Positions 51,368 to 61,766 are shown, counted from the first letter of the stretch. The stretch is DNA of 64,000 bases from Candida dubliniensis CD36 (GCF_000026945.1 NC_012862.1:860501-924500), one strand, 5' to 3'. Notes: generated by a model from the letters alone, not told the origin. Numbers and translations are program-made.

Positions 51368-52330
51368 TCACCCGAATAACACTTTAAACAATCTATAAAA
51401 CACCACACTAATCAATATTAGTAACAGAACTCCAATATACGCAATGTATTTGCTAAGGTACTCCATAGCACTTTTGCTTTTATTAGGTGAATCTTCTGAT
51501 AAGGGTATTGTTACAACATGCTCAGCTGCTTGGTAGCAAATTCCTCTTCTCGATATAATCTCACAATCTCTTGGTGCTACATCTCTTTTCAAAATGGCCT
51601 TGCCTAACAATATACTTGTATACTGTTTTAACGACCCATCGAATGTCAAGAAAACAGTTTCTAGAATAATAGACTCTCTTTCTATTCCACTAGTGACTTT
51701 TTCAACTCTTCTCATATTTTCAAAAGTACTTTCGTCAAATGTAATAATCTCACCTCGTGCCATTTTGTCGACCGGGAAGCTTAATTTTAGAAACTGTTCA
51801 AGTTTGGCAAATGAATCAAGAACAGATTTGGTTCTCACTACAAGTGAAGGAATCAACAACTTTTTGAGATTATCGTAATGCTTGAAAAACAATTCAATAC
51901 ATGACAAGCTTTTATAGACCGTTCCAAAGGCTTGCGATGCAACATCAATAATCAATAATGCAGAAGGAACAATGTCTCCCTCATAAGATATGTCCTCCCA
52001 GCTGGATTTGAATTTCTTGTATTCAAGCATAGTAGTGTATTGGCCAAAGATATCGTTAAAGTCATGCTCTAATTTCAATAAATTTAGTTTCGATTTGTTT
52101 GTCATTAACGTGACATCGTCATAATGGGGGATTTTTCTCAACAAGGTAGCATATATGGTGATGATATCCAGATACAAATGGACTAGATTCTTCAAATTTA
52201 TGATATATCTAAAAACTGCATTATTTAGACAGTACTTGAATATTTTGGGGTGTGTGATTAAAAGCTGTTTGTCTGATTCCAAGAGATTGGAATCTAAAGT
52301 TATTCTTCTATCTCCTATTGTGTATGGCAT
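51368..52330 (-). CDS. Tail-anchored protein of unknown function (320 aa)
   Basis: 320 residues from the ATG at 52330; six earlier in-frame codons begin at a TTG. The body is helix-rich with no recognised motif. The last ~30 residues form one hydrophobic span close to the C-terminus (YLSKYIAYIGVLLLILISVVFYRLFKVLFG), which is the tail-anchor layout, so insertion in the ER, mitochondrial outer membrane or peroxisome is expected. Basic residues near the end (YRLFKV) lean toward mitochondria or peroxisomes. It is divergently arranged with the lunapark gene 510 bp away. I do not recognise the family. Confidence 0.75.
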   Translation of the reverse strand: MPYTIGDRRITLDSNLLESDKQLLITHPKIFKYCLNNAVFRYIINLKNLVHLYLDIITIYATLLRKIPHYDDVTLMTNKSKLNLLKLEHDFNDIFGQYTTMLEYKKFKSSWEDISYEGDIVPSALLIIDVASQAFGTVYKSLSCIELFFKHYDNLKKLLIPSLVVRTKSVLDSFAKLEQFLKLSFPVDKMARGEIITFDESTFENMRRVEKVTSGIERESIILETVFLTFDGSLKQYTSILLGKAILKRDVAPRDCEIISRRGICYQAAEHVVTIPLSEDSPNKSKSAMEYLSKYIAYIGVLLLILISVVFYRLFKVLFG

Positions 52331-52840
52331 GCAACGAAAACGAAACAAAAAAAAAAAAAAAAGTAAAAAAGATTGGTTAAAATGCTAAAATATAAATGTT
52401 AGTGAAAAGGTACAAGATTTTGGTTGAATGTTGAATTCAGTTCTTGGATATCTATTTATGTGTGTGTGTGTATGTATTTTTATTGGATGGTCTATCAAAG
52501 ATAGTTTTTTTTTTTTCTTTAACAAGACGAGCATAATGGTGATGGCGAACTGTGAGACGAAATGATGACGGGAACCAAATAGAGGTGATGAGAGTAAATG
52601 TCGCATGTTCAACTTCTGGTGTCGTCGCGTCATTTTTTGCCTTCTAGAAAAATTTCAATTGCTACACGTAAGTGTCATTTTTATTATTAGTTCTCCGATA
52701 AGTTTACACCTTAAATTTTTTTTTTTCTTTACCAAGAAAGCAACCATTGAAAAACAGATATCATTTGGAACTGCAGTTGATTTGATTCATCGTATTAAGT
52801 ATCTACATTGTCTTTCTTTTTTGTTTTTGGTGATTATATC
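52331..52840. promoter_or_regulatory. Divergent promoter of the tail-anchored gene and LNP1
   Basis: 510 bp with A and T runs (52349-52363, 52506-52517, 52718-52728) and a TG/CA repeat near 52459. No defined site was identified. Confidence 0.35.
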
Positions 52841-53887
52841 ATGGGAGTTTTCAGTATCTTTAGCTCTAAAGAGTCTTTTGATCCGAATGTATTCGAAAAG
52901 GAATTGACTTCAATTACAGAGAATATCAATAGCAACAAACAACAAATTAGCAAGTTACAACTGCGTCTGAAATACTTGAGAAGATCTTTGTCAAGATACT
53001 TGTTCATCATATATCTCTGTATTTTTGGATATTGTTATGCAACCATTCCTTCAAGTACTATTGGTAAAAATCGAGTTCAGTGGTTTATAAGAGGTCAAAC
53101 CAAACAGAACTTGTTGGTATTAATAGGATATCCATTGTTTTCAGTGTTGACTTTAAGGGCAGTCTCGTATATTTTTCAATTCTTCATCAATAATAAACAG
53201 AGTTATTTAAAGAGTCTTCAGAACAAGCACAAGGAAAAGATTGAAGAATTGAAAAAGATTACCAATTTTAACAAAACCAATGAATTGATCAATAAATATG
53301 GAAACGAAAAGCAACCACCAGTATCATTACAAAAACAAGAGTCAGAACCATTTTCAAATCAAAAACAATCAGATCACTTGAGAAACAGAGGTAATAAGCC
53401 AGGAAATCTCCGAGATCAGGCTATGAAGGAATTGAACTTGCCAGAAGATAAACAGTTGCCTTCACTGCAAAAGGGGCAACTGCCAAGTACAAAGCAAGCT
53501 CCAGTTCCAACAATTCCACAACCGCCAGCTCAAAGAACCATTCAAGACAGATTGTTGGACATATTAATAGGTTCAGATAATAGCGAGTCTGTCGAGAATA
53601 GATACGCCTTAATTTGTTTCCACTGTTTTGCTCACAATGGGCTAGCACCGCCACATACTGAAGATCCAGCTGATGTCAAATTTCAATGCTGGAAATGTGG
53701 TGCAATGAACGGTAAAGGTATGTTATTCGAGCAGCCAGATATGAAGTTTGACTCTTCAAAGAATTCATCTTCTGAGTTGATAAACTTGGACGTCAAAGAA
53801 AATGCTGAGAACAAAGCACACGAAAGTTTAGATCAACCAGCTACAACAAACAAAGAAAACGAGGAGAGTACAAAGGAGTTGCAATAA
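52841..53887 (+). CDS. LNP1: Lunapark-family ER junction protein
   Basis: 348 residues from the ATG at 52841 (earlier codons lack ATG). A short N-terminus MGVFSIFSS suits N-myristoylation. A coiled coil at ~15-45 precedes two spans (~46-66 LSRYLFIIYLCIFGYCYAT; ~88-112 LLVLIGYPLFSVLTLRAVSYIFQFF) and another coiled coil (~120-150). A Gln/Pro-rich linker leads to the lunapark zinc ribbon CFHCFAHNGLAPPHTEDPAD followed by CWKCGAMN (two CxxC pairs). This order is the family layout. Lnp1 stabilises three-way junctions of the tubular ER. The C-terminus is acidic and Lys-rich. Confidence 0.9.
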   Translation: MGVFSIFSSKESFDPNVFEKELTSITENINSNKQQISKLQLRLKYLRRSLSRYLFIIYLCIFGYCYATIPSSTIGKNRVQWFIRGQTKQNLLVLIGYPLFSVLTLRAVSYIFQFFINNKQSYLKSLQNKHKEKIEELKKITNFNKTNELINKYGNEKQPPVSLQKQESEPFSNQKQSDHLRNRGNKPGNLRDQAMKELNLPEDKQLPSLQKGQLPSTKQAPVPTIPQPPAQRTIQDRLLDILIGSDNSESVENRYALICFHCFAHNGLAPPHTEDPADVKFQCWKCGAMNGKGMLFEQPDMKFDSSKNSSSELINLDVKENAENKAHESLDQPATTNKENEESTKELQ

Positions 53888-53937
53888 TTAGGTATACATA
53901 TACATAATACTAGCTAGTCAATATACACACGTGTTAT

Positions 53938-54474
53938 CTAAGACAAATCCATAATAGCGTTGACCATGTCACCGTCGTGATTTCTTAAAGCCTTGACAGC
54001 CTTGGCTCTGGAAACTTGGGTTTGTTCAACAACAATTTCAATATCTTTTGGATCCAATCCAGTTTCGTCAACTTCACCTTCATCTTCTTCTTCCTCTTCA
54101 GCTTTTTTGTCGGCCAAAGAAGCCTTTTCTAAATCAGCAGTGATAGCTTCTGGTGATTTGTCTTCGGTTTTACCGGCATCAGCAGCAGCTTTTTGTAAAG
54201 CTTCTTGTTGAGCTTGTTGGGCTTGAGCTTCAGCGATTCTTTGGTTCATGTCGTCAACTTTAGCTTCACCAAAGACAACATAAGTACCAGCAGCAGATCT
54301 GTAGACATCTGGGGAATCAATGGCATAAATCAAGTTTCCTCTTTGTTTGAAAGTGACTCTGGAAATACCTTTGATTTGTTTCAAGTTTAATTTCTTGATC
54401 AATTCTCTAGCTTTCTTTTCGTTCTTTGGAATGACATTAACGTCAGCACCTTGTGGGATTTCTTCAATAGACAT
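53938..54474 (-). CDS. EGD2: Nascent polypeptide-associated complex subunit alpha
   Basis: 178 residues. The NAC domain is at about 12-80 (NEKKARELIKKLNLKQIKGISRVTFKQRG, then IDSPDVYRSAAGTYVVFGEAKVDDM). A linker rich in Gln and Ala is followed by an acidic stretch and a C-terminal UBA domain (DPKDIEIVVEQTQVSRAKAVKALRNHDGDMVNAIMDLS). Egd2 pairs with Egd1 at the ribosome exit site and shields nascent chains. Length equals that of S. cerevisiae Egd2 within a few residues. Confidence 0.96.
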   Translation of the reverse strand: MSIEEIPQGADVNVIPKNEKKARELIKKLNLKQIKGISRVTFKQRGNLIYAIDSPDVYRSAAGTYVVFGEAKVDDMNQRIAEAQAQQAQQEALQKAAADAGKTEDKSPEAITADLEKASLADKKAEEEEEDEGEVDETGLDPKDIEIVVEQTQVSRAKAVKALRNHDGDMVNAIMDLS

Positions 54475-54551
54475 GGTTGTTATAGTTACTTATATAAATT
54501 GGGTTGGAAGAATTATCTAAATGGTTAGGGTTTTCTAACTTTTTTTTTTTT

Positions 54552-54914
54552 TCAGTGAAAAATTGAGGCTGTTCGTCGAAGTAAAAATAGTGTACTGAAA
54601 ACCCTAAGAAAATTTTTCATATTTTTTTTTTTTTGCTTTTCAACCACAACATGTTTACCCGGAAAACGAAACACATCAATACTATAAATACGCCATCTAA
54701 TTATCAAATTTTTTTTTTCTGTTTTTCCCCTTCTTTTTTTCTTTTCTCTGTCGACGTACTTCATAGGATCATTTCTATAGGTCACGTCCCTCTTTGACTC
54801 TTCAAAAGAGCCACTGAATCCAACTTGGTTGATGAGTGAGATTACCCTTGTACCCTCAAAGTGAGAAATAACATGGAATTTTTGCTTGACTGTGATTCTT
54901 TGCAATCTGGTCAT
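54552..54914 (-). CDS. Possible small basic protein (120 aa), unknown
   Basis: The frame starts at an ATG on the minus strand, 440 bp upstream of EGD2. Residues 1-70 look like protein (MTRLQRITVKQKFHVISHFE, then SGSFEESKRDVTYRNDPMKYVDREKKKRR). The rest is translated from the T-rich EGD2 promoter and looks random. If real, it may end through splicing or be shorter. I recognise no family. Confidence 0.35.
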   Translation of the reverse strand: MTRLQRITVKQKFHVISHFEGTRVISLINQVGFSGSFEESKRDVTYRNDPMKYVDREKKKRRGKTEKKNLIIRWRIYSIDVFRFPGKHVVVEKQKKKNMKNFLRVFSTLFLLRRTASIFH

Positions 54915-55807
54915 CTACTTATAATGTTTTGCCTTTGACTTGATTCTTTCCTTTTTTTTTGAGGTTATGCATCTATTATAAAGGAGCGATGATCTTTACC
55001 CTTTTCATTGTGCCTTCTAGGAGGATTTTGAATTGGGTGGGTACAAGTGGCTGTCTGACAAGTTACAGAAATAAATAGACCTAAGATTAATATACATATC
55101 TATTGTTATACATAATATTCTACAATTGTAAGTTTGAATTTCTCAATTTGCAAAGCAAAATATATTATTGCAAGAAAACATTTATGGTTGTTTAATGAAA
55201 CACGTTTGATCACCCTCTGACAGAACAGTTTTTTTTTTTTCACATCAAAATAACCGGTAGCGCAAATGAACAACTTATTATGTACAAAACACATAACACC
55301 TGTTCAAAGCAAATGTATTAACCTTGATTTTAAACTTTCTTAGCCATCTTGAATATCTTGTAAAGTAGGGCGAGCGAGAGGGGAACTATTCATTTGGCTA
55401 TGGTGATAATGATTGTTGTGACGACAAAGTTTAAAATCAGTAAATAGATAATTCCGTGCAATTTCCGTTATTCCGCCCCCCAATTTTGTACGGAATAGGG
55501 AATAGCTTCCATACTCGGAGAAAAAAAAAAACGTCCCTTACCTCAAGGAATTCACAAATGCTATCTCCAACTTGATGCAATTCAAATCGTAGTTTGTTTC
55601 GACAATTCTTAGTGACGATACAGAGATATACAATGCTGTGGTTATGTTCAACAACATTTGGAATACCTTTAAGCTTTATTGGGTTTTCATGTTCAGTTGT
55701 TTTAAACCCTACATCTCATAATCCAATGCACCACACCCTAAAATGGGAACTTGAAAATTTTTAAATGATGCTAATTCCCATTTACTTAAGATATGATTTA
55801 AAAAAGT
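54915..55807. other. Spacer between the possible small gene and the permease promoter
   Basis: About 0.9 kb of AT-rich DNA with an A run (55521-55531) and a T run near 55230. I see no RNA gene or coding frame of substance. Confidence 0.3.
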
Positions 55808-55930
55808 TTATCATTGGTCAGACTGGGGTAATGTACGTTTATCTTATCTATAGTAGCACAGATAGAGACTAAAAGTACCCACCTCTATAAAATGAATAAA
55901 GATAAGAAGAATAATGAAAAAAGTATATAA
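55808..55930 (+). promoter_or_regulatory. GATA-site cluster and TATA upstream of the Dal5-type permease
   Basis: Four GATAA/TTATC elements (55808-55812, 55839-55843, 55844-55848, 55901-55905) lie 100-200 bp before the ATG at 56008. A TATATAA follows near 55924. Clustered GATA sites are the binding pattern of Gln3/Gat1 activators in nitrogen catabolite control, which fits the permease family. Confidence 0.55.
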
Positions 55931-56007
55931 TAGCATGCCCACCTTCCAAAACTCTTCAGTAATCTCTTTCTTAAATTGTGGTTTGTTCACTTATAGCTTC
56001 TTCCAAA

Positions 56008-57588
56008 ATGAAAAGTGAAAAAGACTCAGAAATTCAAGGTATCAACATAGAACCCATTATTTCCTTTTCCAAGGAAGACCTTCAACTTGACAAATCCCAT
56101 GTCTTGACTACTGTTATTTCTCCTTCTGGTAAGGAAGTTGCCATTACCAATGATGTTGACCAGGTTATGAAATTTGTCCTTGACCACCAAAATAAAAAGG
56201 TTGTATTGGACGAAGCCACTGACAAAAAACTCCTTAGAAAGATCGACATGTATATGCTACCAGTGATGTGTTTGTTGTATTGCTTCCAGTTTATGGATAA
56301 GCTGTCGACTAGTTATGCCTCGATATTAGGGTTAAGAGAGGATTTGAATATGGTGGGCGACATGTATAGTTGGACTGCTACTGCATTTTACTTGGGATAT
56401 CTTGCCTTTGAGTTTCCGGCATCAATGCTTTTGCAACGGTTCCCCGTGGCTAAAACAGTGTCGGTTTTCATTATAGTATGGGGAATTATCTTATGTTTGC
56501 ATTCGGTTCCTCAGTACCCTGGGTTTATTGCTTTGAGAACTATTTTAGGAATGTTGGAGCTGAGTGTGACACCTGCATTCACCATCATCACATCTCAATG
56601 GTACAAAAAGGAGGAACAATTTCTTAGAACTTCGTGGTGGTTTGCATTTAATGGGATAGGAACTATTCTTGGTCTGGCTATAGCTTACGGCTTGTACCAG
56701 AACGATGGCAACTATTCTTTACCAACTTGGAAGCTCGTGTTTATAGTTACAGGTTGTTTAACCATATTCTTGGGATTTGTTGTCATGATACATATTCCAG
56801 ACACCCCAACACAGGCTTGGTTTTTAACGGACGAGGAAAAATTGTTGGTGGTTGAACGTATTAGGACTAATCAACAAGGCTTTGGCAACACACATTTTAA
56901 AAGGAACCAGTTCATTGAGGCATTAACTGATTACAGATCATGGTTACTTGTTATTTATGCATTATCAAGTAACATACCCAACGGTGGATTAACCAATTTC
57001 AGTGGTATTTTGTTATATGAAGATTTCCAATACAGTGAATCCAAATCACTCTTGATGCAAATGCCTCAAGGAGCGGTTGAAATTGTTGGATGTGTGTTGC
57101 TTGCCTGGTGTTCTCGATTCATTTCATCGCGATTATTGATGACGGTATTCACAACGAGTTTGACAATCATGTCAGAATGTCTCTTGGCATTTTGCCCAGA
57201 AAAAAATGGAAGATTAGTTGGTTTATATCTTCCCATGCTTGACCCTCTTGGGTTCATTTGTTGTTTATCATGTGTATCTTCCAACTTTGCTGGTCATACC
57301 AAAAAGATCACCACCAACGCAATGTATTTGATTGCCTATTGCACAGGGAATTTGATTGGGCCCCAAACATTTGTTAGTTCTCAAGCTCCACAGTACATTG
57401 GCGCCAAGGTGGGTATGATAGCTGGGAGCAGTGTGGCTTTATTATCATTGCTTTCCTTGTACTTTTCCTATGTTTGGGAAAACAAAAAACGGGATGCAAT
57501 GCCCATGGTTGATATGAGCCACATTGAGAACTATGAATTTGCTGATTTGACTGATAAAGAAAATCCAAACTTTAGATATAGTAAGTAG
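56008..57588 (+). CDS. Dal5-type anion:cation symporter (MFS permease)
   Basis: 526 residues from the ATG at 56008; ten earlier codons begin at a GTG. The N-terminal ~85 residues are cytosolic. The family start LRKIDMYMLPVMCLLYCFQFMDK is at ~80. Twelve spans follow, with LGYLAFEFPASMLLQRFPVAK (~140), the WGIILCLHS and RTILGMLELSVTPAFTIITSQWYKKEEQFLRTSWWFAFNGIG blocks and a cytosolic loop with DTPTQAWFLTDEEK. These are features of the allantoate/nicotinate (Dal5/Tna1) group. Substrate could be allantoate, a dipeptide, nicotinate or another organic anion. The upstream GATA cluster argues for a nitrogen source. Confidence 0.87.
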   Translation: MKSEKDSEIQGINIEPIISFSKEDLQLDKSHVLTTVISPSGKEVAITNDVDQVMKFVLDHQNKKVVLDEATDKKLLRKIDMYMLPVMCLLYCFQFMDKLSTSYASILGLREDLNMVGDMYSWTATAFYLGYLAFEFPASMLLQRFPVAKTVSVFIIVWGIILCLHSVPQYPGFIALRTILGMLELSVTPAFTIITSQWYKKEEQFLRTSWWFAFNGIGTILGLAIAYGLYQNDGNYSLPTWKLVFIVTGCLTIFLGFVVMIHIPDTPTQAWFLTDEEKLLVVERIRTNQQGFGNTHFKRNQFIEALTDYRSWLLVIYALSSNIPNGGLTNFSGILLYEDFQYSESKSLLMQMPQGAVEIVGCVLLAWCSRFISSRLLMTVFTTSLTIMSECLLAFCPEKNGRLVGLYLPMLDPLGFICCLSCVSSNFAGHTKKITTNAMYLIAYCTGNLIGPQTFVSSQAPQYIGAKVGMIAGSSVALLSLLSLYFSYVWENKKRDAMPMVDMSHIENYEFADLTDKENPNFRYSK

Positions 57589-58658
57589 TAGTACGGTTTT
57601 GTGTAGCTGATTTACTTTGAGCAATTCATATATATCAAGTATTAAGACATTTGATACTTTTACAAAGAAATCCTTAGATGTAGATATTGTTTTTCCAAAC
57701 GACTATTTTTCTTGTGATATCTGGTTGCAGAAGAAGATCTAATTTGTCAAATAATGTGAGTACACAGTCATTGCCAGTTTGTACCAGTGCATTAAAATTT
57801 TTGTAGATATCTTTATCATGATAATGGTAATGACTAAACATGCCCTCAACCAAAATAATTGCAAAAAATAGCATAAACTAATTACATCTATTATTGGTCA
57901 ATCTCAGAAATAAGTTGAACAGTTGGTAGCATAGGGCAAATCAGTAACTGAAAGTTACATTCCATCGATTACTAAACCCAAACTGCCAAATGATACATCA
58001 ATAAGCATTGAACTTTCGACCTTCATGATGATTTGGAGGATGTGTGAATTTTTGTGGAACTAGTCCACTGTAAAAGCCTTTCCACAAACCAACAGTAAAC
58101 ACAGTGTGTGTCACACGGCAATTATTAATCAGGTCAGTATGCAATGCAATATAATGCAAAAAATGCCCGTCTTTTTTTTTATGTTTGGGGATGCTTCTCC
58201 AAACCACCACCTCAACATACACATAAAGTCAATAGAATAAAAAAGAAAAGGGAAATATCATCATTAATGCTATATACCTTTTCTTTTTACATTTATCCCT
58301 CGTTTTCTCTTCCTCTGTCTGGAATTCACATTACTAAGTCAATAGTAATATTCATTCTGTCAGCAAACAGCGATGATTATTAATTGCCAATTGTCGCAAG
58401 CCACAAATTCCGTACTCTTCAATAACTCCGCCCCGAAGAATCCATTTGATTTGCGCCTAAATATTATTTTTTTTTGCGGTATCCAGCAACGGTCAAAACG
58501 GCCCAGTTTTAAGTGTTTAGTAATATCAGAAATCATATAAAAAAGAGAAGCCCTGTCAGCTTCCTTTCTTTTTCTTAGTTAGATCCTGTGATTTTTGATT
58601 CAAATAATATTTAAAATTATCAAACCATCAAATAAAGAATTTATTACAACCAACCACA
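57589..58658. other. Spacer after the permease; includes a short protein-like frame
   Basis: 1.07 kb. The minus frame 57674-57874 (66 codons from an ATG) reads like protein (NFNALVQTGNDCVLTLFDKL) but is short and matches nothing I know. The remainder is AT-rich promoter of the gene at 58659, with TATAAAAAAG near 58535. Confidence 0.35.
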
Positions 58659-59060
58659 ATGATAACGACCAGTTTGAAACGATCAAGATCGTTATTGAAT
58701 AAGGTGTTGCCTATCGATATTGAAGGTGATAAACACTCTTCTCCCTCAGTAGTCACGAGAAGTTCTCCACTTTTGAATCACGACTCAGAGTTTTTACACG
58801 TAAGTAGAAACCCAGCACTCAAGAATTCAAATAAAAAGACATCCAAATCACCAACTAGGCAGGGATCTAATAAAAATAGTAAGAAAAGCAATGGACATAA
58901 AAAGCGTCGGAACTCAAGTCACCATAAGGAAAGAACTGAAAAGTCAGAGCTTTCACAGTCAACAAGAGGATCAGACATACTTAATCAAAGAAGTAAATTA
59001 GATTGGATTTTAATCGTGGCTATAGGTACCTTGATCATTCTCATATACATATTGAATTGA
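58659..59060 (+). CDS. Small tail-anchored protein (133 aa), unknown
   Basis: 133 residues from an ATG preceded by A-rich leader. The body is polar, rich in Ser, Lys and Asn, with several RS/KR motifs that look phosphorylatable. The last ~22 residues are a single span ending the protein (LDWILIVAIGTLIILIYILN), so it is tail-anchored with the bulk in the cytosol. No family was recognised. It lies 590 bp before KRE9 on the same strand. Confidence 0.7.
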   Translation: MITTSLKRSRSLLNKVLPIDIEGDKHSSPSVVTRSSPLLNHDSEFLHVSRNPALKNSNKKTSKSPTRQGSNKNSKKSNGHKKRRNSSHHKERTEKSELSQSTRGSDILNQRSKLDWILIVAIGTLIILIYILN

Positions 59061-59653
59061 TGGGAACATATACCGTGAAAGGTATTACTCTCATACCATT
59101 TGGAAAAAGGCCATAATCTACGAATACCCCACAGTATGATAGATGTGTTTAATGTGGTCGGTGCCAATTGTTGATAGCAAAGAAACCCGAATCAAAGAGA
59201 GGGACTACCAAAAAAGTCGTGTGTAATGTTACGAGAAGCAAATATATTACTTGTGTAGCAAATTTTATACCAAGCGTGATATTGAGAGAGTGAGGAAAAA
59301 AAAAAAAAACCTACAACTTCTCGAAACAATCTTTCTTTCATCTTTTTTTTTTTTTTTTTTTTTCTAGGGATTCCTTTAATTCGAAAAGTTAATTGAAATC
59401 GTCAAATCGTCGAGTTTATCAAACTTTCTAAAATAACTATTTCAATAATTTAGGGAAAAGAAGCATTATTTGTTTTGAAGATATTGGATACTTTTTCCTT
59501 TTGAAGTTTGTTTGGTTTAGATTAGTTAATTTATTTTTTTTTTTACATTTGTTATTGACGACTACCACATATTATCGACTTGGGACAACCTCCAGATAAA
59601 ACAAAGCATTTACAACTCATCAAGAACATCTAAACTAACCAACTGAAACACAA
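59061..59653. promoter_or_regulatory. KRE9 upstream region
   Basis: 593 bp with an A run (59296-59309), a 22-T run (59343-59364) and another T run near 59533. No site assignment is made. Confidence 0.35.
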
Positions 59654-60469
59654 ATGAGACAATTTCAGATCATATTAATTTCTCTTGTTGTTTCCATAAT
59701 AAGATCTGTTGTTGCAGATGTGGACATCACATCACCAAAGAGTGGTGACTCCTATTCCGGTAGTTCTGGATCAGCAAGTATCAAGATTGCTTGGGATGAT
59801 TCAGATGATTCAGATTCACCGAAATCTTTGGCTAATGCCAAAGGGTACACAATCTCTTTATGTGCAGGGCCGACTTCAGATGGGAAGATCCAGTGTTTGG
59901 ATCCATTAGTCAAGAATGAAGCTGTTTCAGACAAATCTAAAACTGTTTCCATCAAACAGAATTCAGTACCTAACGGTTATTACTATTTCCAAGTTTATGT
60001 TACTTTCAATAATGGAGGTTCCACTATTCATTATTCACCACGTTTCAAATTAACCGGTATGTCAGGCCCAACTGCCACTTTGGACGTTACCGAAACAGGA
60101 GCAGTGCCAGAGGATCAAGCTTCAGGATTTGATACTGCAACGACCGCTGACTCCAAATCTTTTACAGTTCCATATACCCTACAAACAGGGAAGACGAGAT
60201 ATGCACCAATGCAAATGCAACCAGGTACCAAAGTTACTGCTACAACCTGGAGTATGAAGTTCCCAACCAGTACTGTTACTTACTACTCAACAAAGGCTGG
60301 AACCCCAAATGTGGCCTCTACTATTACACCAGGGTGGAGTTACACAGCTGAATCTGCTGTCAACTATGCCAGTGTTGCTCCATATCCAACGTATTGGTAC
60401 CCTGCCAGTGAAAGAGTGAGTAAGGCCACAATTAGTGCTGCTACAAAGAGAAGAAGATGGTTGGATTGA
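59654..60469 (+). CDS. KRE9: Kre9/Knh1 cell-wall beta-1,6-glucan assembly protein
   Basis: 271 residues with a signal peptide (MRQFQIILISLVVSIIRSVVA, cleavage about 21). The mature start DVDITSPKSGDSY is the family signature. An Ig-like Kre9 domain extends to about 130 (IAWDDSDDSDSP, GYYYFQVYVTFNNGGSTIHYSPRFKLTG). The C-terminal Knh domain follows, with PYTLQTGKTRYAPMQMQPG and the end YPTYWYPASERVSKATISAATKRRRW. It is soluble, secreted and lacks a GPI site. It is required for beta-1,6-glucan in the wall. Length equals what I remember for C. albicans Kre9 (271). Confidence 0.96.
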   Translation: MRQFQIILISLVVSIIRSVVADVDITSPKSGDSYSGSSGSASIKIAWDDSDDSDSPKSLANAKGYTISLCAGPTSDGKIQCLDPLVKNEAVSDKSKTVSIKQNSVPNGYYYFQVYVTFNNGGSTIHYSPRFKLTGMSGPTATLDVTETGAVPEDQASGFDTATTADSKSFTVPYTLQTGKTRYAPMQMQPGTKVTATTWSMKFPTSTVTYYSTKAGTPNVASTITPGWSYTAESAVNYASVAPYPTYWYPASERVSKATISAATKRRRWLD

Positions 60470-61160
60470 ACAAGGGATAGGATGCTTATAATTTAGATAA
60501 TGCTAAACTTTTGGTGTATTTTATTTTATTTTTGATTTTATTTTTGGTTTGGTTTGTTTATAAGTTTGTTATACATGTACTGTGTTTGGTTTGTACAAGT
60601 TGATTGTATTTTTTTTTTCCAAAGTAGACTTGAAGTAGGCTGTGTGGGCGTGTGTTTCGTAGGTAGGTCCATCGACGACGAGGACGAGGACGCGTGGTTT
60701 GTTTGTCTGAGTGAGATTTTTATGTCTATCTATTCGTTCAGTACACAAAATCCATGTTGTGAAAGCCCCCCCTTTCCGTCGTGTGCAGTATTTTTTTTTT
60801 TTTTTAGCCCTGATGAACAAGGAAGTGAAATTTACTGATTAGCTTTAATATATACTATTTTAATTCTCTTTCTTTCTTTTCAAGAAGAAGGCAATAGCAA
60901 AGTATAATATAAACAAACTATTGGAGGTGTTTCCACTGTCACAAATTAAACATCTATACTTTTAATTAATCAAGACAGTACTACTTCAACACACCACTGC
61001 CACCAGAAGTTTGACATCATCATCAATTATCTGCCATTTGTTAAGCCACCACAAGCTTTTAAGGTTTTAAGAAACAATAACGTATAGATCCAACCTTAGT
61101 TTAATCCATTCTAGATACAATCAAGCAGACTATTAATATTTTTCTCTATACTACTACCGC
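60470..61160. other. Spacer after KRE9
   Basis: 690 bp with T-rich terminator-like DNA, a T run at 60791-60804 and an MCB-like ACGCGT near 60690. The latter is downstream of KRE9 and probably coincidental. Confidence 0.3.
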
Positions 61161-61451
61161 ATGTGTATGTATAGACCAAGGTACCAAGAATCCCAGTCAG
61201 AACCAAACAAACTTGAACTTCCTTTACAGATGCCTTCAACTAAATTTGATCTAGAAAAGCAACAACCACAGGCACACAACAAACAACACTGTGAGAATAG
61301 AAGAAATTATCTTTATAGGTTGATTTTCTTATTCAACTTGATTAGTTTACTAATACTAGGGTTGGTATACTATTCCACAGAAGTAAATCCTCAAATTTCT
61401 GTCAATCTAAACGAATTATTTTACAAGATGGAAAAATGTAATGATTTATAA
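61161..61451 (+). CDS. Small single-span membrane protein (96 aa), unknown
   Basis: 96 residues from an ATG; a second ATG at codon 24 (MPSTKFDLEKQQ) could be the start instead. A polar, Gln/Pro-rich N-terminus precedes one strong span (about 53-70, LIFLFNLISLLILGLVYY) and a short C-terminus with NPQISVNLNELFYKMEKC. A basic flank on the N-side (ENRRNYLYR) suggests N-terminus in the cytosol. No family was recognised. Confidence 0.5.
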   Translation: MCMYRPRYQESQSEPNKLELPLQMPSTKFDLEKQQPQAHNKQHCENRRNYLYRLIFLFNLISLLILGLVYYSTEVNPQISVNLNELFYKMEKCNDL

Positions 61452-61766
61452 GCGGGTTCTTTGCATTGATTGCATTTTTTCTTTTTGTTGTAGTTTAAGT
61501 ACTTGTTTTGAATATATATTCACACCTATTGTTGATTTAAGTGGGATATTATGAGAATGGAATTGTGAGCGGAATTTCTATGTCAATTGTATCCTATTTT
61601 GGAAGGTTGCGCGATAGTGATACAGCAACAAGCGCAACAACATCCCCAGTTCCAGCTTTAGGCATATATATATATATATATATACACCATTCAACCCATT
61701 CTAATATTTTATCGAAAAGAAAACCAGAAAACAGTAGCCATTGTCCTCAATTAGGATTAGTCAGAT
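61452..61766. promoter_or_regulatory. Promoter of the ureohydrolase gene
   Basis: 315 bp with a (TA)n run at 61665-61684 that could serve as a TATA region about 85 bp before the ATG. Confidence 0.4.

Noticed and set aside
60690..60700. MCB-like ACGCGT downstream of KRE9
   Set aside because: It is on the 3' side of KRE9 and far from the next start; a single hexamer is likely chance despite MBP1 being encoded in the window.
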